Positions 24,903-36,543 of a stretch of 64,000 bases of DNA are shown one piece after another. Under the pieces are notes generated by a model. The model searched no databases. It was not told where the DNA came from and saw nothing but the letters and a program-made list of their open reading frames with translations. The DNA is from Pratylenchus scribneri. Its lineage: Eukaryota; Nematoda; Chromadorea; Rhabditida; Pratylenchidae. The stretch covers positions 434,001 to 498,000 of the forward strand of contig JAQSEB010000121.1 in NCBI GenBank assembly GCA_030063045.1, written 5' to 3'. The position numbers were made by a program, and so were the translations under genes. The first letter of the stretch is position 1; every line of letters begins with the position of its first letter.

Positions 24903-25317
24903 GGTCAATTCCACAATAGACAAAGGGCGGTACAAATATGGGCGATTCCACAATGGTACAAATATAAAGTTTTTGGCTTCTAATAATTCAGAAACTGGTT
25001 TTAGAACACATAAACCTTATACCATTTTGTAGATCTCATCGAGACGCATCGATTGGTATATAATTTATCATGGTTTGGCCCAAAATTAAAGAGTTTTAAA
25101 CTAAAAACTTAAAAATATAGGTTTAAACGGTTCAACTCTTTATTTTTGGGCCAAACCATGACAAATTATATACCATTCGATGCGTCTCGATGAGATCTTC
25201 AAAATGGTATAAAATTTGTGGAGTCTAAAATCAGTTTCTGATTTATTAGAAGTCAAAAACTTTATATTTGTACCATTGTGGAATCGCCCATAATTGTACC
25301 ATTGTGGAATCGACCTA
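24903..25317. repeat. Foldback-family copy with extra outer arms upstream of srsx copy 2
   Basis: Family words (CTCATCGAGACGCATCG, GGTTTGGCCCAAAATTAAAG, GGGCCAAACCATGACAAATT, CGATGCGTCTCGATGAGATC) are bracketed by a second set of arms, GGGTCAATTCCACAAT and GGCGATTCCACAATGGTAC, mirrored by GTACCATTGTGGAATCGCC and ATTGTGGAATCGACC. This is the longest and most symmetric copy, ending about 50 bp before the srsx copy 2 start. Confidence 0.7.
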
Positions 25318-25609
25318 GCACCTTTATTTTATTCTACCCTGAATTTTTAAAGAAATAATCCGAATTAATGGACAACACTTTTTTGCTATTAATTGTTCTC
25401 CTCCAATCTGTTATCTGCACAATTGGTTTCATAACGAATTTGAGCTTCATATATGTTGTCATAAAAAACAGGTATATAATATTGGAATTTGAGAAAAACA
25501 ATGATATTATTGAAATTTTTTGATATATTAACTGAATTTTCCACTAACCAAATGAGCTCAGTATAGCGCTCAGGGGACATGTCCAGTAAAAAATGCGCTC
25601 AGCTAGAAG

Positions 25610-26205
25610 AAAGAATTAGTATTCAATTAGTATTTAATTAATGAATATAAATATATCTTTTCTTTAATATTAATTTTACATAGAATTAGTATTTAATTAA
25701 TGAATATAAATATATCTTTTCTTTAATATTAATTTTACATAGAATTAGTATTTAATTAATGAATATAAATATATCTTTAATATTAATTTTACATAGAATT
25801 AATATTCAATTAATGATTATATCTATTAATATTACATAGAATTAGTATTCAATTAATGTATTAATATTACATAGAACTAGTATTCAATTAATGAATATAC
25901 CTATTAATATTAATTTTACATATAAATAGTATTCTATTAATGAATATAAATATATTAATATTATATAGAATTAGTATTCAATTAATGAATATAACTATTA
26001 ATATTATATAGAATTAGTATTCAATTAATGAATATAACTATTAATATTATATAGAATTAGTATTCAATTAATGAATATAACTATTAATATTATATAGAAT
26101 TAGTATTCAATTAATGAATATAAATATACCTATTAATATTAATTTTACATAGAATTAGTATTCAATAAATAAATATATCTATTAATATTAATATTAATTT
26201 TACTC
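25610..26205. repeat. Tandem array in srsx copy 2 intron 1
   Basis: About 12 diverged units of 35-65 bp contain AGAATTAGTATTCAATTAAT followed by GAATATAAATATA and ATTAATATTA. Copy 1 has only a single such sequence near 12,640, so the array expanded after the receptor genes split. Confidence 0.8.
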
Positions 26206-27204
26206 ATGCGAACTTTTCTTTTCATTCCACGCTAAATGCAATTTCGATTTCAGTCAACTTCGTACCAATAGCTGTGGCCTATTGCTCCTCATCCTAGCCT
26301 GCAGTGAATCACTTTCAGAATCGTCCCTAATTGTTCTACCCGCATATCTGCATTTGTCAAAAACAACCATCCCATTGAAATATTGCTTCCTTGCTGAGCT
26401 AATAACCCCATTTGCTGACATTGTTAGCTACAGTGTAATCTTCTTCATCAGCGTTGATCGTCTTATGGGCGTTCTAGTCCCAATAAAGTTGGTTTTTATT
26501 TACTGGCATTTATAGGAATGGGAAAATATTAATTTACCCAAAAAAATAATTAATTTACCCAAATTCTTTCGTATCGAAAATTATTATAATTTTGAAGCTA
26601 TATAACTTGGGCATAGCTAGGTATTGGCTCAGATTTAGCTTTTGGGCAGGATGGGATTAGCGGCTAATGGCTGAGTACCTCAAAAAATATTATTTTTCAA
26701 CACAAAAAATTTGGGTAAATTAATTCTTTTTTTTTTTGACAAATTTATAGAATATTTTTTTAGCAATTAATGTATATCTTATTGTATAGTTAAAAAGGGA
26801 AATTTTATTAAAAATATAATATGCATTAAATGTTAAATCAATTCAGCTTTATTGATTTAATAAATTCACTAAAATTGCTATAAAGGTTTTAGTCGACATT
26901 TTTTGATGATAGAATAAAACTGCAAGGAAAGCATTGCTCCATTTAATATTTAATTCATTGATATGATCTACTTTTTTGCAACAGATATCAGCAAATATCG
27001 AAACATCATAAAGGAGTTCATGTGTTTGTGCTGGTGATTTTTGCCGCTATAATCTCACTCTATACGATATTCTGTTATTATCATGAGACTGTTTCATTAA
27101 GCTTAAATAAGTAAGTTTCGGGCATTTAATAAAATATAATTAAAAAAAGGGAAAACTGAATAATGAGCATAGAAGGGATATTATTACATAGTGTTCCTAT
27201 GGTT

Positions 27205-27400
27205 ATTATTTTTGGCACTAAAAATATTTTTGCCACTAAAACAGTTTTCGACTTTTGATAAATCAGAATAGATCTCATCGATTGATATATAAAATGTCAT
27301 GGTTTGATCAAATTTAAAGGTATTAAACCGTTTAAACCATGTTTCCTCTTTTTGGTTTTAAACTCTTTAACTTTGGGTCAAAATCATGACAAATTATAAA
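27205..27400. repeat. Truncated foldback-family copy in srsx copy 2 intron 3
   Basis: This has the left part of the family: AAAACAGTTTTCGACTTTTG, AATAGATCTCATCG, ATGTCATGGTTTGATC, AAACCGTTTAAACC, then CAAAATCATGACAAATTATA. The right arm appears to be missing or displaced: 28,620-28,730 holds a lone right arm (TCTCGATGAGATCTATAA, GATTTTTTGGAAGTCGAAAA). Confidence 0.5.
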
Positions 27401-27947
27401 CCAACCCAGAGTCACAAAGAAAATATGTGCACAATATTTTGAAAATTTCATTGTAATTTTGAAAATGTTTTAAAAAAATAAAAAATCCCCAACATATGTT
27501 GAGCACCGATAAATTGCTAAAATATATTAGAAATGAATAAAATTCTGAAAATCCATGTCAAAACAAATTCGAAAGATTTTGAACATAGAAGGAAAAAAAT
27601 ATGTTCAAAATTTTACATATTTACAAAATTAAGTGAAAATACATCAATTCTTATAATATTCTTAAAATTAGTAAAATCCAGGAAACATTTTGAGAATTTT
27701 ATAATTTTGAAAATTTATATTTGCATCCATTTTGATAAGCTTTTGAAAATAAGACCCAAAATGCAGATTAAAAATGGATACAATTTTCAGAATTCTATGA
27801 TTTTCGCCAAATTTTTCGATTCATTTTCACAACCTAAAATAGAACAAATTTTCAGAATATTTTCGAAAAATATCAAAATTTTGAGAATATTCTGGAGAAA
27901 GGCAATGAAAGGAATAAATAAATGTTTTAATGGAGGAGGATACATAG

Positions 27948-28018
27948 CCTCCTTAGCTCAATGTTATATCGCTGACTTTGGCACTTGACTACTCGGGTTC
28001 GAACCCCAGCTGCGGCAG
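27948..28018 (+). ncRNA. tRNA-like sequence (probably tRNA-derived SINE or pseudo-tRNA)
   Basis: It contains an A-box-like TAGCTCAATGTTA and a perfect B-box stem-loop GGGTTCGAACCCC with 40-nt spacing, then CAGCTGCGGCAGG. The 5' end (GCCTCCT) does not pair with the 3' end (TGCGGCA), so a functional acceptor stem is absent. It is followed directly by a CAGAACA-rich tandem array. Polymerase III promoter remnants plus a repetitive tail fit a tRNA-derived SINE, but the copy number is unknown from this window. Confidence 0.5.
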
Positions 28019-28039
28019 GTAATTATATGAGTGAAATCA

Positions 28040-28262
28040 GAATCAGAAGAAGGGAAAAAAGTCAGAACAGTGCGCGAGAAAAATCAGAACAAGGAAAAAA
28101 TCAGAACAGAAAATCAGAACAAGGTAAAAATCAGAACAGAAAATCAGAACAAGGAAAAAATCAGAACAGAAAATCAGAACAAGGCAAAAATCAGAACAGA
28201 AAATCAGAACAAGGCAAAAGTCAGAACGGTGCGCGAGAAAAATCAGAACAATAAACCAGAAC
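28040..28262. repeat. Tandem AAATCAGAACA array
   Basis: Six to seven units of about 28 bp read AAATCAGAACAAGGAAAAAA / TCAGAACAG. The units sit directly 3' of the tRNA-like sequence. Repeated words such as TGCGCGAGAAAAATCAGAAC occur at both ends (28,070 and 28,228), suggesting block duplication. Long ORFs on either strand here are artefacts of the repeat. Confidence 0.8.
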
Positions 28263-29020
28263 AAGGGAAAACAGATTTTTGCCCCATTTTCAAAATATTC
28301 TGAATATGATTGCCATTTTGAAAATATTTGTCTTGGTATTTTGAATAGATATTGAAAATATGTCCTAAAAGATTTTGAAAATATTTCATATTTTCAAATT
28401 ATTTTCGAAATTCTGAAAAATTGTTATATTCACTAGATTTTCACTAGATTTTTAAAATGGAAATGTAAAAATATTTAAATATCTTTGCAAAATATAAGCA
28501 ATTTTAATCATATTCCCAAAATACATGCATTCTCATTTTGTTTATAACTCTGAAAATTTGGGTACATTTTCACCAGATTTTCAAAATTCGCGCAAAAAAT
28601 TGTGATTCTGGGAATTGACGGTCTCGACTCTCGATGAGATCTATAACTTGGTATAAGATTTGTAGAGTCTAAAACCGGTTTCTGATTTTTTGGAAGTCGA
28701 AAACTGTTTTATGCCAAATAAAATATTTTCCTTTCACCTAATGTTCCGATTGAAAAATTTTAATAATTTATTTCTTTTTAAATTGTCCTTTTTAAATTTA
28801 TTCAATTCGAATTAATCTGGATTAAAATAATTATATATTTGAAATTTTAATTCTAGACAAGTCTTTTGTTTGCCATCGGATTTCATGCAAAATGACTCAT
28901 TATTATTGTTCAATACCATAATTATGTTCCTATTTTTGGGCGCATTCATCAACTACGCACTCATCTGGTTACTTCTCCGGCGAAAATGTGAGTTAAAATT
29001 AAAATTATCATGTAAATGAC

Positions 29021-29639
29021 TAGAGAGCAGATTTATATTGACCAAAAATACCGAAATATTGATGAAAATATTGATTTAAAAATCGCAAAATATTGAACAA
29101 AATGGCAAAAAATAGGCAAAATATAGATGAAATTTTTAAAAAACGATAAATTTTAGCAAAAAATTTTAAAATTGTAAAAATGTTTTTTTTTCATTTTTTC
29201 AATCACAAATTATTAACATTTTCATGTTTTTTATTCGAAAAATTTCAAAATCCATTTTCAAAAAAAATTTTATATACTTTGATATATTTTTTAAAAAATT
29301 CCAAAATCAATTTTTCAAAATTTCAAAAAAATGGCAAAATTTTTTCAAAATAATTTCAAAATTTTAATAAAAATTTTTAAAATTTTAATAAAAATTTCAA
29401 TTTTTTCATAAAACCTATAAAATTTAGTGAGAATTTTAAAAATATTGACGAAAATGGACAAAATTGACGAAATATTGATATCAATATTGACGGCCAAAAA
29501 ATGGCAAAATATTGATTAATATTGGCAAAAAATATCATTAAAATCAACAAAAACATCGATAAAAACATATTTTAAATTCATTTCAAGCTATTTTAAGTCC
29601 GCAAACAAAATATTAAAATCAATATAATTCCGCTCTCTA
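29021..29639. mobile_element. MITE with TAGAGAGC ends in srsx copy 2 intron 4
   Basis: TAGAGAGCAGATTTATATTG (29,021) is mirrored by CAATATAATTCCGCTCTCTA (to 29,639) with few mismatches. The interior has many AAATTTT and ATTGATATCAATATT words, like the element at 24,275. Copy 1 has a different element in its intron 4. Confidence 0.6.
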
Positions 29640-29893
29640 CTAATTTAAAAATTAATTTGAATAAAAAATTGAGCAAAAAAAATTTATATTTTTTTAAAGA
29701 CTTTGCCAGCAAGCAAAGTGAGCCGGATAAGCATATTTCCCATTCCATATTCATTTTGATGGTCCTCATTTTATGCTGTATGCTTCCGGCACCAGTCCTT
29801 CGAACTTATCTCCTTCCATTACTGCCAATAAGTGCGGATGTGAATTATTTGCTCGGTCGACTTCTGTTGCTCCTTTGGAAGGTTGCTTCCGCA

Positions 29894-30608
29894 CAGGGCT
29901 GTGCAGGTGCCGGCACCGGCACGTGCCGGCACGGCACGGCACGTGCCGTGCCGTGTCGTGCCGGCCTAAAGTCGGCACGGTCAGAACGGTGCCGTGCCGT
30001 GCCGGCCGAAGGCCGGCACGTGCCGTGCCGTGCCAGCTCTAAGCCGGCACGGTGTCGGCACAGTGCCAGCCGAAGGCCGGCACTTTCTTAAAAAATAATT
30101 TAAAGAAGAAGTCATTATTGAAAAATGAAAATTAATTGAGGAAAAAGATAAGAATATTTTTAATTTTTAAGTTCATATGTTACCAAAATATTCCTAGTTA
30201 ACAAAATTTATACTAAAAGTTTTCTCGACTCCATCAACCACATTCTCTTTGCAAATCTTTTCTCAAATTTATTAAGTTTTATTTCTGAAAAAAGAATATT
30301 TTGGTGCTAAAACAAACAATGGCTCTTTTTTCTGAAAAAAATTAATTCTCTATAATTGTAAATTCGATCGAATTTTACTTTTTGAATTAACATACGCATT
30401 TTTTTACTTAATGATAAAAAAAATTTTACCGAAAAATTATATGCCGGCACCGTGCCGGCACGTGCCGTGCCGTGCCGGCTGGAGGTCGGCACGTGCCATG
30501 CCGTGCCGGCCGAAGGCCGGCACGCTATACGCGATGCCGTGCCGTGCCGGCCGGAGGCCGGCACGTGCCGTGCCGTGCTGGCTCTAAGCCGGCACCTGCA
30601 CAGCCCTG
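29894..30608. mobile_element. 715-bp hAT-like element with GC-rich GTGCCG arrays, inside an exon
   Basis: The ends CAGGGCTGTGCAGGTGCCGG and CCGGCACCTGCACAGCCCTG are perfect inverted repeats. The target duplication is CTTCCGCA (29,886-29,893), with CTCCGCA (30,609-30,615) on the right, one T lost. Srsx copy 1 shows the empty site (GCTTCCGCTTTGG). About 190 bp at each end are arrays of GTGCCGTGCCGTGCCGGC and CCGAAGGCCGGCAC, extremely GC-rich for this genome. The 340-bp centre is AT-rich and has no transposase, so it must be mobilised in trans. Confidence 0.85.
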
Positions 30609-30664
30609 CTCCGCATTGGAAGTTCCCGCTCTATTTTTTAGCAGGTTCGTCATTAATTTTTTTA

Positions 30665-31055
30665 TTTTGAGAAAAGTTTTTATTGTCGAAAGATTTGGGT
30701 TGTTTTGCTAAAAAATTTGGATTATTTTGCCGATAAATCAGTTTTTTGAGGATAACTTTTTAGTGTTTGATCTTAGACCACCAAACCTTAAACCCATTTT
30801 ATATAGCTCATCGAAACGCATCTATTGATATAAGTTTGTTGGGGTTTGGTTCAAAACTAAGAGAGTTTAAACTTAAAACCAATATAGGGTTTAAACGGTT
30901 TAATACTTTGACTTCTGGCCAGACTTTGACTGTTTTATATCATTCGATGTGTCTTGTCGAGATTTATTAAATGGGTATAAGATTTGAGGGTTTAGGATCA
31001 AGTACTAAAAAGTTATCCTCAAAAAACTGATCTTTCGAAAAAAAACCGCGCTTTT
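30665..31055. repeat. Foldback-family copy in srsx copy 2 intron 5
   Basis: Family words are present: CTCATCGAAACGCATCTATT, GGGGTTTGGTTCAAAACT, GGTTTAAACGG, TCATTCGATGTGTCTTGTCG, and arms TTTTTTGAGGATAAC / GTTATCCTCAAAAAA. The position matches the copy in srsx copy 1 intron 5. Confidence 0.6.
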
Positions 31056-31867
31056 TTTCTTTGCAATAGAAATCAGAAATAATTTTTTTCTTTCACTTCA
31101 GCACTGAATATCGGACGGCAATGAAAAAGGAATTCCACAACTTTTTCAAATTTTGCTATGGTCATTCTGCTCAAGGACACCAAAACTCGATAAAAAATGA
31201 ACTTCATTTGGGAGTTGTCAAAAATAGAATGAAAATGAATATGGATGCTCCAATTATTTTGAACAATTTTGTCCGCTATTCATAAATAAATTTTTTAATA
31301 TATTTTCATTAAAATGAACTTTAATTTAATTTCATAAAACTAAAAAAAGTTGAATTTTCATTCTTCTGAGAATAAAAATTTCCAACAGAATCGCTTTGTT
31401 GATTTATATAAAAACGAACGACAATTCTTTAAATAGTAGAGTTTTCATAGACATCTTTCATCCACGAATTTGTATTCCACTATTAACTGATAAAATTGCC
31501 AGCGGTGGTACTTGAAGTTTGGGAAATCGAAATTCAAATTAACATTTCTTTGAACATGTTGGCCATTTCTACACGAAATTCTTGGATTAGAATGAAGAGA
31601 CAAATTTCATCGGAAGCCAAGACGAATGAATCCACCAATACCACAAATATGTATATTGAATTTATTTGCAGAAAATATTGGCATTAAGAGATTATATCCC
31701 AAAATTGGTAACATAATATTTAGCATAAAAACCAATTTAATTTTAATATAATCCTTTTCCGTTGCTTCAAACATTAGACTAGTCATTGATTGTTTGACTG
31801 AAATTGTTAAAAATTAAAAATGAGAAGAATATTCCTACATTTGAATCATATCAATCTGAATATTAGA

Positions 31868-31972
31868 AACGAATTCCGTTCGAGCTGTTTTGCCAATTCC
31901 AGCATTAAAATTGAAAGCCATCAATAAACCGACACTAGTATTCTATTTTGAAATGGAAATTCTGAACGGGTA
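31868..31972 (+). pseudogene. Single-exon remnant of a SPRY-family gene, plus strand
   Basis: Reading frame NSVRAVLPIPALKLKAINKP continues to TLVFYFEMEILN, closely matching the third exon of the intact SPRY gene at 47.4-48.5 kb (NSVRALLPIPKFNLKAITKP). No other exon is recognisable on this strand between 31.3 and 33.2 kb, so this is an isolated relic in the opposite orientation to its relatives. Confidence 0.6.
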
Positions 31973-32469
31973 TTATTTAAATTTTTATATATATGTAATT
32001 TTTTTATATCTTCATCAAAGTAATAAGTAAATATATTCAAATAGGAAAAAGAGAAAAAATTTTATTAAATGAAAAAGTAAAGTAGAGAAAATGAGCCTGG
32101 AATTTTAAAAAGATTTTTTTAAAATAAATTTTGAAACCTAAAATATGAATTAGAAACGATTTAAATTAAATGCATCATGCTATTCTGATGACAAATTTAA
32201 AACAATTAACAAAGGCAGAGAAAATGAATTAATTTTTGAAAAATTTCGGAATTTGTATTATTTGTTTTGGGAAATGAAAATTTCAATTTTTGGAATATTT
32301 TGAAAAGGGAATTTTTATTTAGAAAGATGTAAATAACAATGTGAATTTTATGTTTTTTCTCCATTCATTTAGTATTTGATAAGAAATTCTGCCGTCTTTC
32401 TAATATCGAATATCAAAAAATCTGTCGAAAGTTTCACATACATAAAATAATCAGACAAAAATATTCACT

Positions 32470-32640
32470 CATTTAGACAAGGCTGTCACCCAAAAGCATT
32501 CTGTCATATCCAAAAAGCAGTCACCCAAAAGCATTCTGTCATATCCAAAAAGCAGTCACCCAAAAGCATTCTGTCATATCCAAAAAGCTGTCACCCAAAA
32601 AGCAGTCACACCAAAGCAGTCTCTCACATCCACAAATGTT
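32470..32640. repeat. Short tandem repeat GCAGTCACCCAAAAGCATTC
   Basis: Three near-identical 35-bp units (CACCCAAAAGCATTCTGTCA + TATCCAAAAAGCAGT) occur, then a degenerate fourth and fifth. There is no coding potential. Confidence 0.8.
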
Positions 32641-33348
32641 TCAGGAAGGATTGTAATTATATTAGAATTTTTATTATTCGAATTGAACATTGGAATTGGC
32701 AAAATTGATTGAACCGTATTCCATCCTAAAATAAAAATTAAATATAAAATAACATTTTTTTAAAGTCATATTTTGAGGGTCAATCGCGGAACGCCATAAC
32801 TCCCTAATTTTTTACGATAATGAATTTTCGTTTTCTGATTCGGAATCTACATTAAAAATACTACTAGAATAAACCTCTTGAAAATTCCAAATATTTTTAA
32901 AAAATTTTTCTATTATCGTATTTATGACCCAATATATTTTAATTGTTCAATTCGACGGAAGGCCATATTTCTTCAACTATTAGATATTTTATTTTAATAA
33001 AAATAGAATTAAATGTCAAAAACGGAGACATCTATTTATTTTTATGGAATTGGAAGAATAATTTCAACAAAAAAATGAGCTTGAATAAAATGAAATTTCA
33101 AAAAAAAGAAGATCATAGTTGCATCAATTTAATGGATTTTATTCAACAAATAACAAAGTGAAATGTCATAGAAAGAGGATTTATTGTTTCAAATGTGAAT
33201 TATTTAAATGTTGAAAAAATAGTCAGGATTGAATTTGCATAAATTCCCCGCAAAAATGGAATTGTGAATAAAAATAAAAACATGAATTTAAATTATTGGT
33301 CAATCTTCGTTAATTGTCTTCATTTATTGTTAATAATCTCATTTCAGA

Positions 33349-33608
33349 GGACAAGACCAAATTCTTTGAATTGCCATTCATCTTTGCCAAAATTGAAACG
33401 AATTGAATCGCCTATTGTATACAAGCGGACAGTCGGGAATAGTTTAAAATGGCAATGAGCCGAACAATTCATTGATCAATTCGGCCGAAAATCCTCGACG
33501 GACAAATGGTGATTTTTGCTGCTGAAAATAATTTAATTAATAAATTTAATTGTAATAAACTTCGCTCCAGAATTTTTTACCTCATTTCCAGTTGGATCCA
33601 TTTTGAAT
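33349..33608 (-). pseudogene. SPRY-family gene with internal deletion
   Basis: On the minus strand, the first exon (MDPTGNE, start near 33,604) and the beginning of the second (SPFVRRGFSAELINELFGSL) are joined directly to the last exon (LFPTVRLYTIGDSIRFNFGK, then DEWQFKEFGLVL and stop). All central exons, including the SPRY core, are missing. The fusion runs into a TAA two codons after the join. Flanking sequence to about 34.8 kb matches the flanks of the next copy, so this is a tandem duplicate that lost its middle. Confidence 0.7.
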
Positions 33609-34904
33609 TTAATATTTTAATTAATTATTGTTTTTAGAAATTTTACGGAGATGATGATTTTTTTGTCTAAAAATGAAGAAAAAATAGGAATATAAAATAT
33701 TAAAAGAATGACAAATATTGAGGAAAATTCGCTTCTTTTTATAAGGGCATCTTTTTCTCATAAAGGCAAAATGAATAAATGGGGCAAATTTTGATAGGAT
33801 ATTATCTCTAGAAATTTCCGTCCCTACAAAATGAATTTTTGATTGGCTGAGAAATTTCCATTATTCTAAATAAATTTTGAATTTTTCCTTTCACTGTGGC
33901 AATGTTCTTCATGTGATTGGCTGTCCTTTAATTATTCTTTTCGGGATTTGTCCATCCACTTATGAATGGGAAAATGAAATATTCAAAATTATGGCCCTGA
34001 GGCAATTTTCCCATCCATTTTAAATATTTTTGTAATCCTCATTGGTCATTGGAATTACTGTACACATTACAAATTAATGATGAATTCCATTCTCTGTCCA
34101 TCCTCTCGTCTTCTTACCCTATTATTTTTATCCAAAATTGCTCATATGTTCATTTTTCTTTCCTTTGTTTAAAGCAAAATTGCTCAAAATTTTTTGCCCG
34201 AGTCCCTATTATAATAATAATAAATTACAATTCATTGGATGAACTCTTTTAGAAAGTTTTAATTATTGTCTAAATATGCGCAAATTTATGCTCTATAGTG
34301 CATAAAATTTTTATGCAATAATTTTCCATTAGTCTATTTCCAATTGTAATAAAATAAAGGAATCAAATTAGAGGATTCATTTTTTGTTGGGAGAATATTC
34401 AAGAAAAAATAGGAAGCGATGGTGATAATTTGCTTTCAAAAATATAGAAAATATGGAAAAACCAACCAAAATATCACATACGGATATTTTTTTCAGAAAA
34501 TATGAAAAATTTTCCTGAAATCAGCGATGGCACCATTTTCACGCGTTCATTTATTTAAAAATTATTTTATAATTTATTAAAAATTGAAGATGTATTTATT
34601 CTTCGTCGAATTGATAAGAATAAAATTTGATGAAAAATTAGATAGAAGAAAATGTGTAATTTGATTGGATTGAACGGAACATGGATTTAATATAAGCCGA
34701 ATTTTGCTAATCAATTCAATAAATTTAATTGATCAGAGATGGTTAATTATTCATTTATTTAGAGTGAAGAGGATTTATTATTTTATTCAAAATCAAAAGT
34801 GATATATTTAAATATTAAAAAATAGAAATGAAAATAATAATAATGAATTTAAATTATTGATCTATTTTCTTTTTTTGCCTTTCAATTCGTCATCTCACTC
34901 ACAA

Positions 34905-36543
34905 TCAGAGGACAAGACCAAATTCCTTGAATTGCCATTCATCTTTACCAAAATTCATACGTACTGAATCGCCTTGTGTACAAGCGGACAGTCGGAAATA
35001 GTTTAAAATCTTGATAAACTGATGGCAATGTGACCTTCCCTGTAATTGAATATATTTATAAAATTTTTAAATATTTTTATTGTTAAATTTTGCAAAATAA
35101 TTTTCTAAAATTTTGATAAACTGATGGCAATGTGACCTTCCCTGTAATTGAATATATTTATAAACTTTAATATTTTTATTGTTAAATTTTGCAAAATAAT
35201 CTTCATTGATTATTTTACCCAGCAATTTGTAATTGCATGTGGCAAAGCATTCAATTTTCCTATCTGGATGATGAATTATTCCGAGGCCAACAAAATCTCC
35301 TTCAACGAAATCCTCGTTATCATTTTCGAAATTTTTGAAAAATCCACCAATCGCCATTCCTCCTTTATGCGAAATTTCAATTGAAGGAAACCATCGAAGA
35401 TCGGGGAATAAAAATCCAACGAAAAATCGGCTAAAAGACAGATTTATTTCATAAATTATTGAGTACTGTGAATAAATAAATTTTTTTATTGTTTAAGGAA
35501 AAATTTCTTATTTAAGGCAAAAATTTCGTATTAATCCTTTACATGAAATTAAAAAAAATAATTTACCCTTCTGCCTTGTGGAGAATTTGTATTTCATAGT
35601 AGAAAATTATTGTCGGTTTTATGATGTCCGTTAAAATTAATGAAGGAATGGGTGAAATAGCTTGAACTGAATTGTTGTATCCTAAAAATTATTTTCAATT
35701 TAATTTTAAATTACTAAGAGTCAATTTTTAAAATCTCTACCAATAGATGTGGCAATAAGTCCATCCTCGGAAATTGTCGAAATTCGTCCATAAATATTAG
35801 TCTTATCCAATTTGTTTTTCTTCATTGCCTAAAAAAATCATGGTAATACTAATGTTAATACATGATGTTCTTAACCCATATTTTTGTTAAGAAATTTATT
35901 TCAAATGTAATTTAAAATATTATTTAATAAGTTTTCGCGATCGAAGAATTCGAATATCGTATTGATTTTAAATTCTGTTCTCCAAGCGGTTCATAAACTT
36001 GCCTAAAAATTTTTTTAGCATTATTCTTATATAGTCAAAATTCTTTGGTTGTCATTTGATTGATGCTATTATCTAAGTATTGATGATATTTGAATGGGTA
36101 TATTGAAAATTTTAAACCGGTTTTGAACCATTTGTTGCGGAACAGAATTCAAAGCCAATGCGATATTCGAATTTTTCGATTCCAAAACACTTTATTAGAC
36201 ATTGTAAGCCAAAAATCGGAAATTAATATTAAGTGTGGAAGGAGAAGGAATACAAAACGCCAATATTACCAAAATCATTATTAGATTATACAGAAATGTT
36301 TTACCATTTTAATGTTTTTCAACATTTTTTGAACATTTCTAGCCAAAAGGCCATTTGGCATTTTGGTCAGAAGACGAAAAGCTTTATGAAATGGCAATGA
36401 GCCGAACAATTCATTGACCAATTCGGCCGACAATCCTTGACGGACAAATGGTGAGTTTGGAAGCTGAAAATAATTAAATTAATAAATTTAATATTAATAA
36501 ACTTCGCTCCAGAATTTTTTACCTCATTTCCAGTTGGATCCAT
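34905..36543 (-). pseudogene. SPRY-domain protein, near-complete copy with a 2-bp frameshift in the last exon
   Basis: The start is at 36,543. Exons in order: MDPTGNE; SPFVRQGLSAELVNELFGSL...LLTKMPNGLLARNVQKM; KKNKLDKTNIYGRISTISED; NNSVQAISPIPSLILTDIIK...FYYEIQILH; the SPRY core (RFFVGFLFPDLRWFPSIEIS ... EGDFVGLGIIHHPDRKIECF ... KLLG); and GKVTLPSVYQDFKLFPTVRL. The core matches SPRY domains, which bind partner proteins and often act as adaptors in ubiquitin ligases. Relative to the 33-kb and 37.9-kb copies, two bases are missing after TACACA, so the frame ends at 34,945 instead of 34,905. This replaces about 25 C-terminal residues with a short tail, and it may still be partly functional. A local duplicate of the last exon boundary lies at 35,030-35,160. 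Confidence 0.65.

Larger units (their letters stand above)
25368..31285 (+). pseudogene. srsx-like chemoreceptor copy 2, exon 5 broken by a transposon
   Basis: Six exons have the same lengths and phases as copy 1: 25,368-25,471; 26,254-26,487; 26,985-27,110; 28,857-28,987; 29,700-30,644 (interrupted); 31,102-31,285. The encoded sequence is very close to copy 1, including QLRTNSCGLLLLILACSE and FFISVDRLMGVLVPIK. Exon 5 reads normally to WKVASA and resumes at 30,616, but a 715-bp element lies between. Read through, the frame enters the insert and stops at about 30,091, so TM7 and the tail would be lost unless the insert is spliced out. All other exons are open, so the disruption is probably recent. 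The tail (ending NNFVRYS) differs from copy 1. Confidence 0.8.

Noticed and set aside
27948..28018. Functional tRNA gene
   Set aside because: The acceptor stem does not pair, despite a good B-box.
27985..28303. Three overlapping Gln/Asn/Lys ORFs
   Set aside because: They arise from the CAGAACA tandem array next to the tRNA-like sequence.
29657..30711. Arg/Ala/Pro-rich ORFs near 30 kb
   Set aside because: They are readings of the GC-rich GTGCCG transposon arrays, partly fused to the broken receptor exon.
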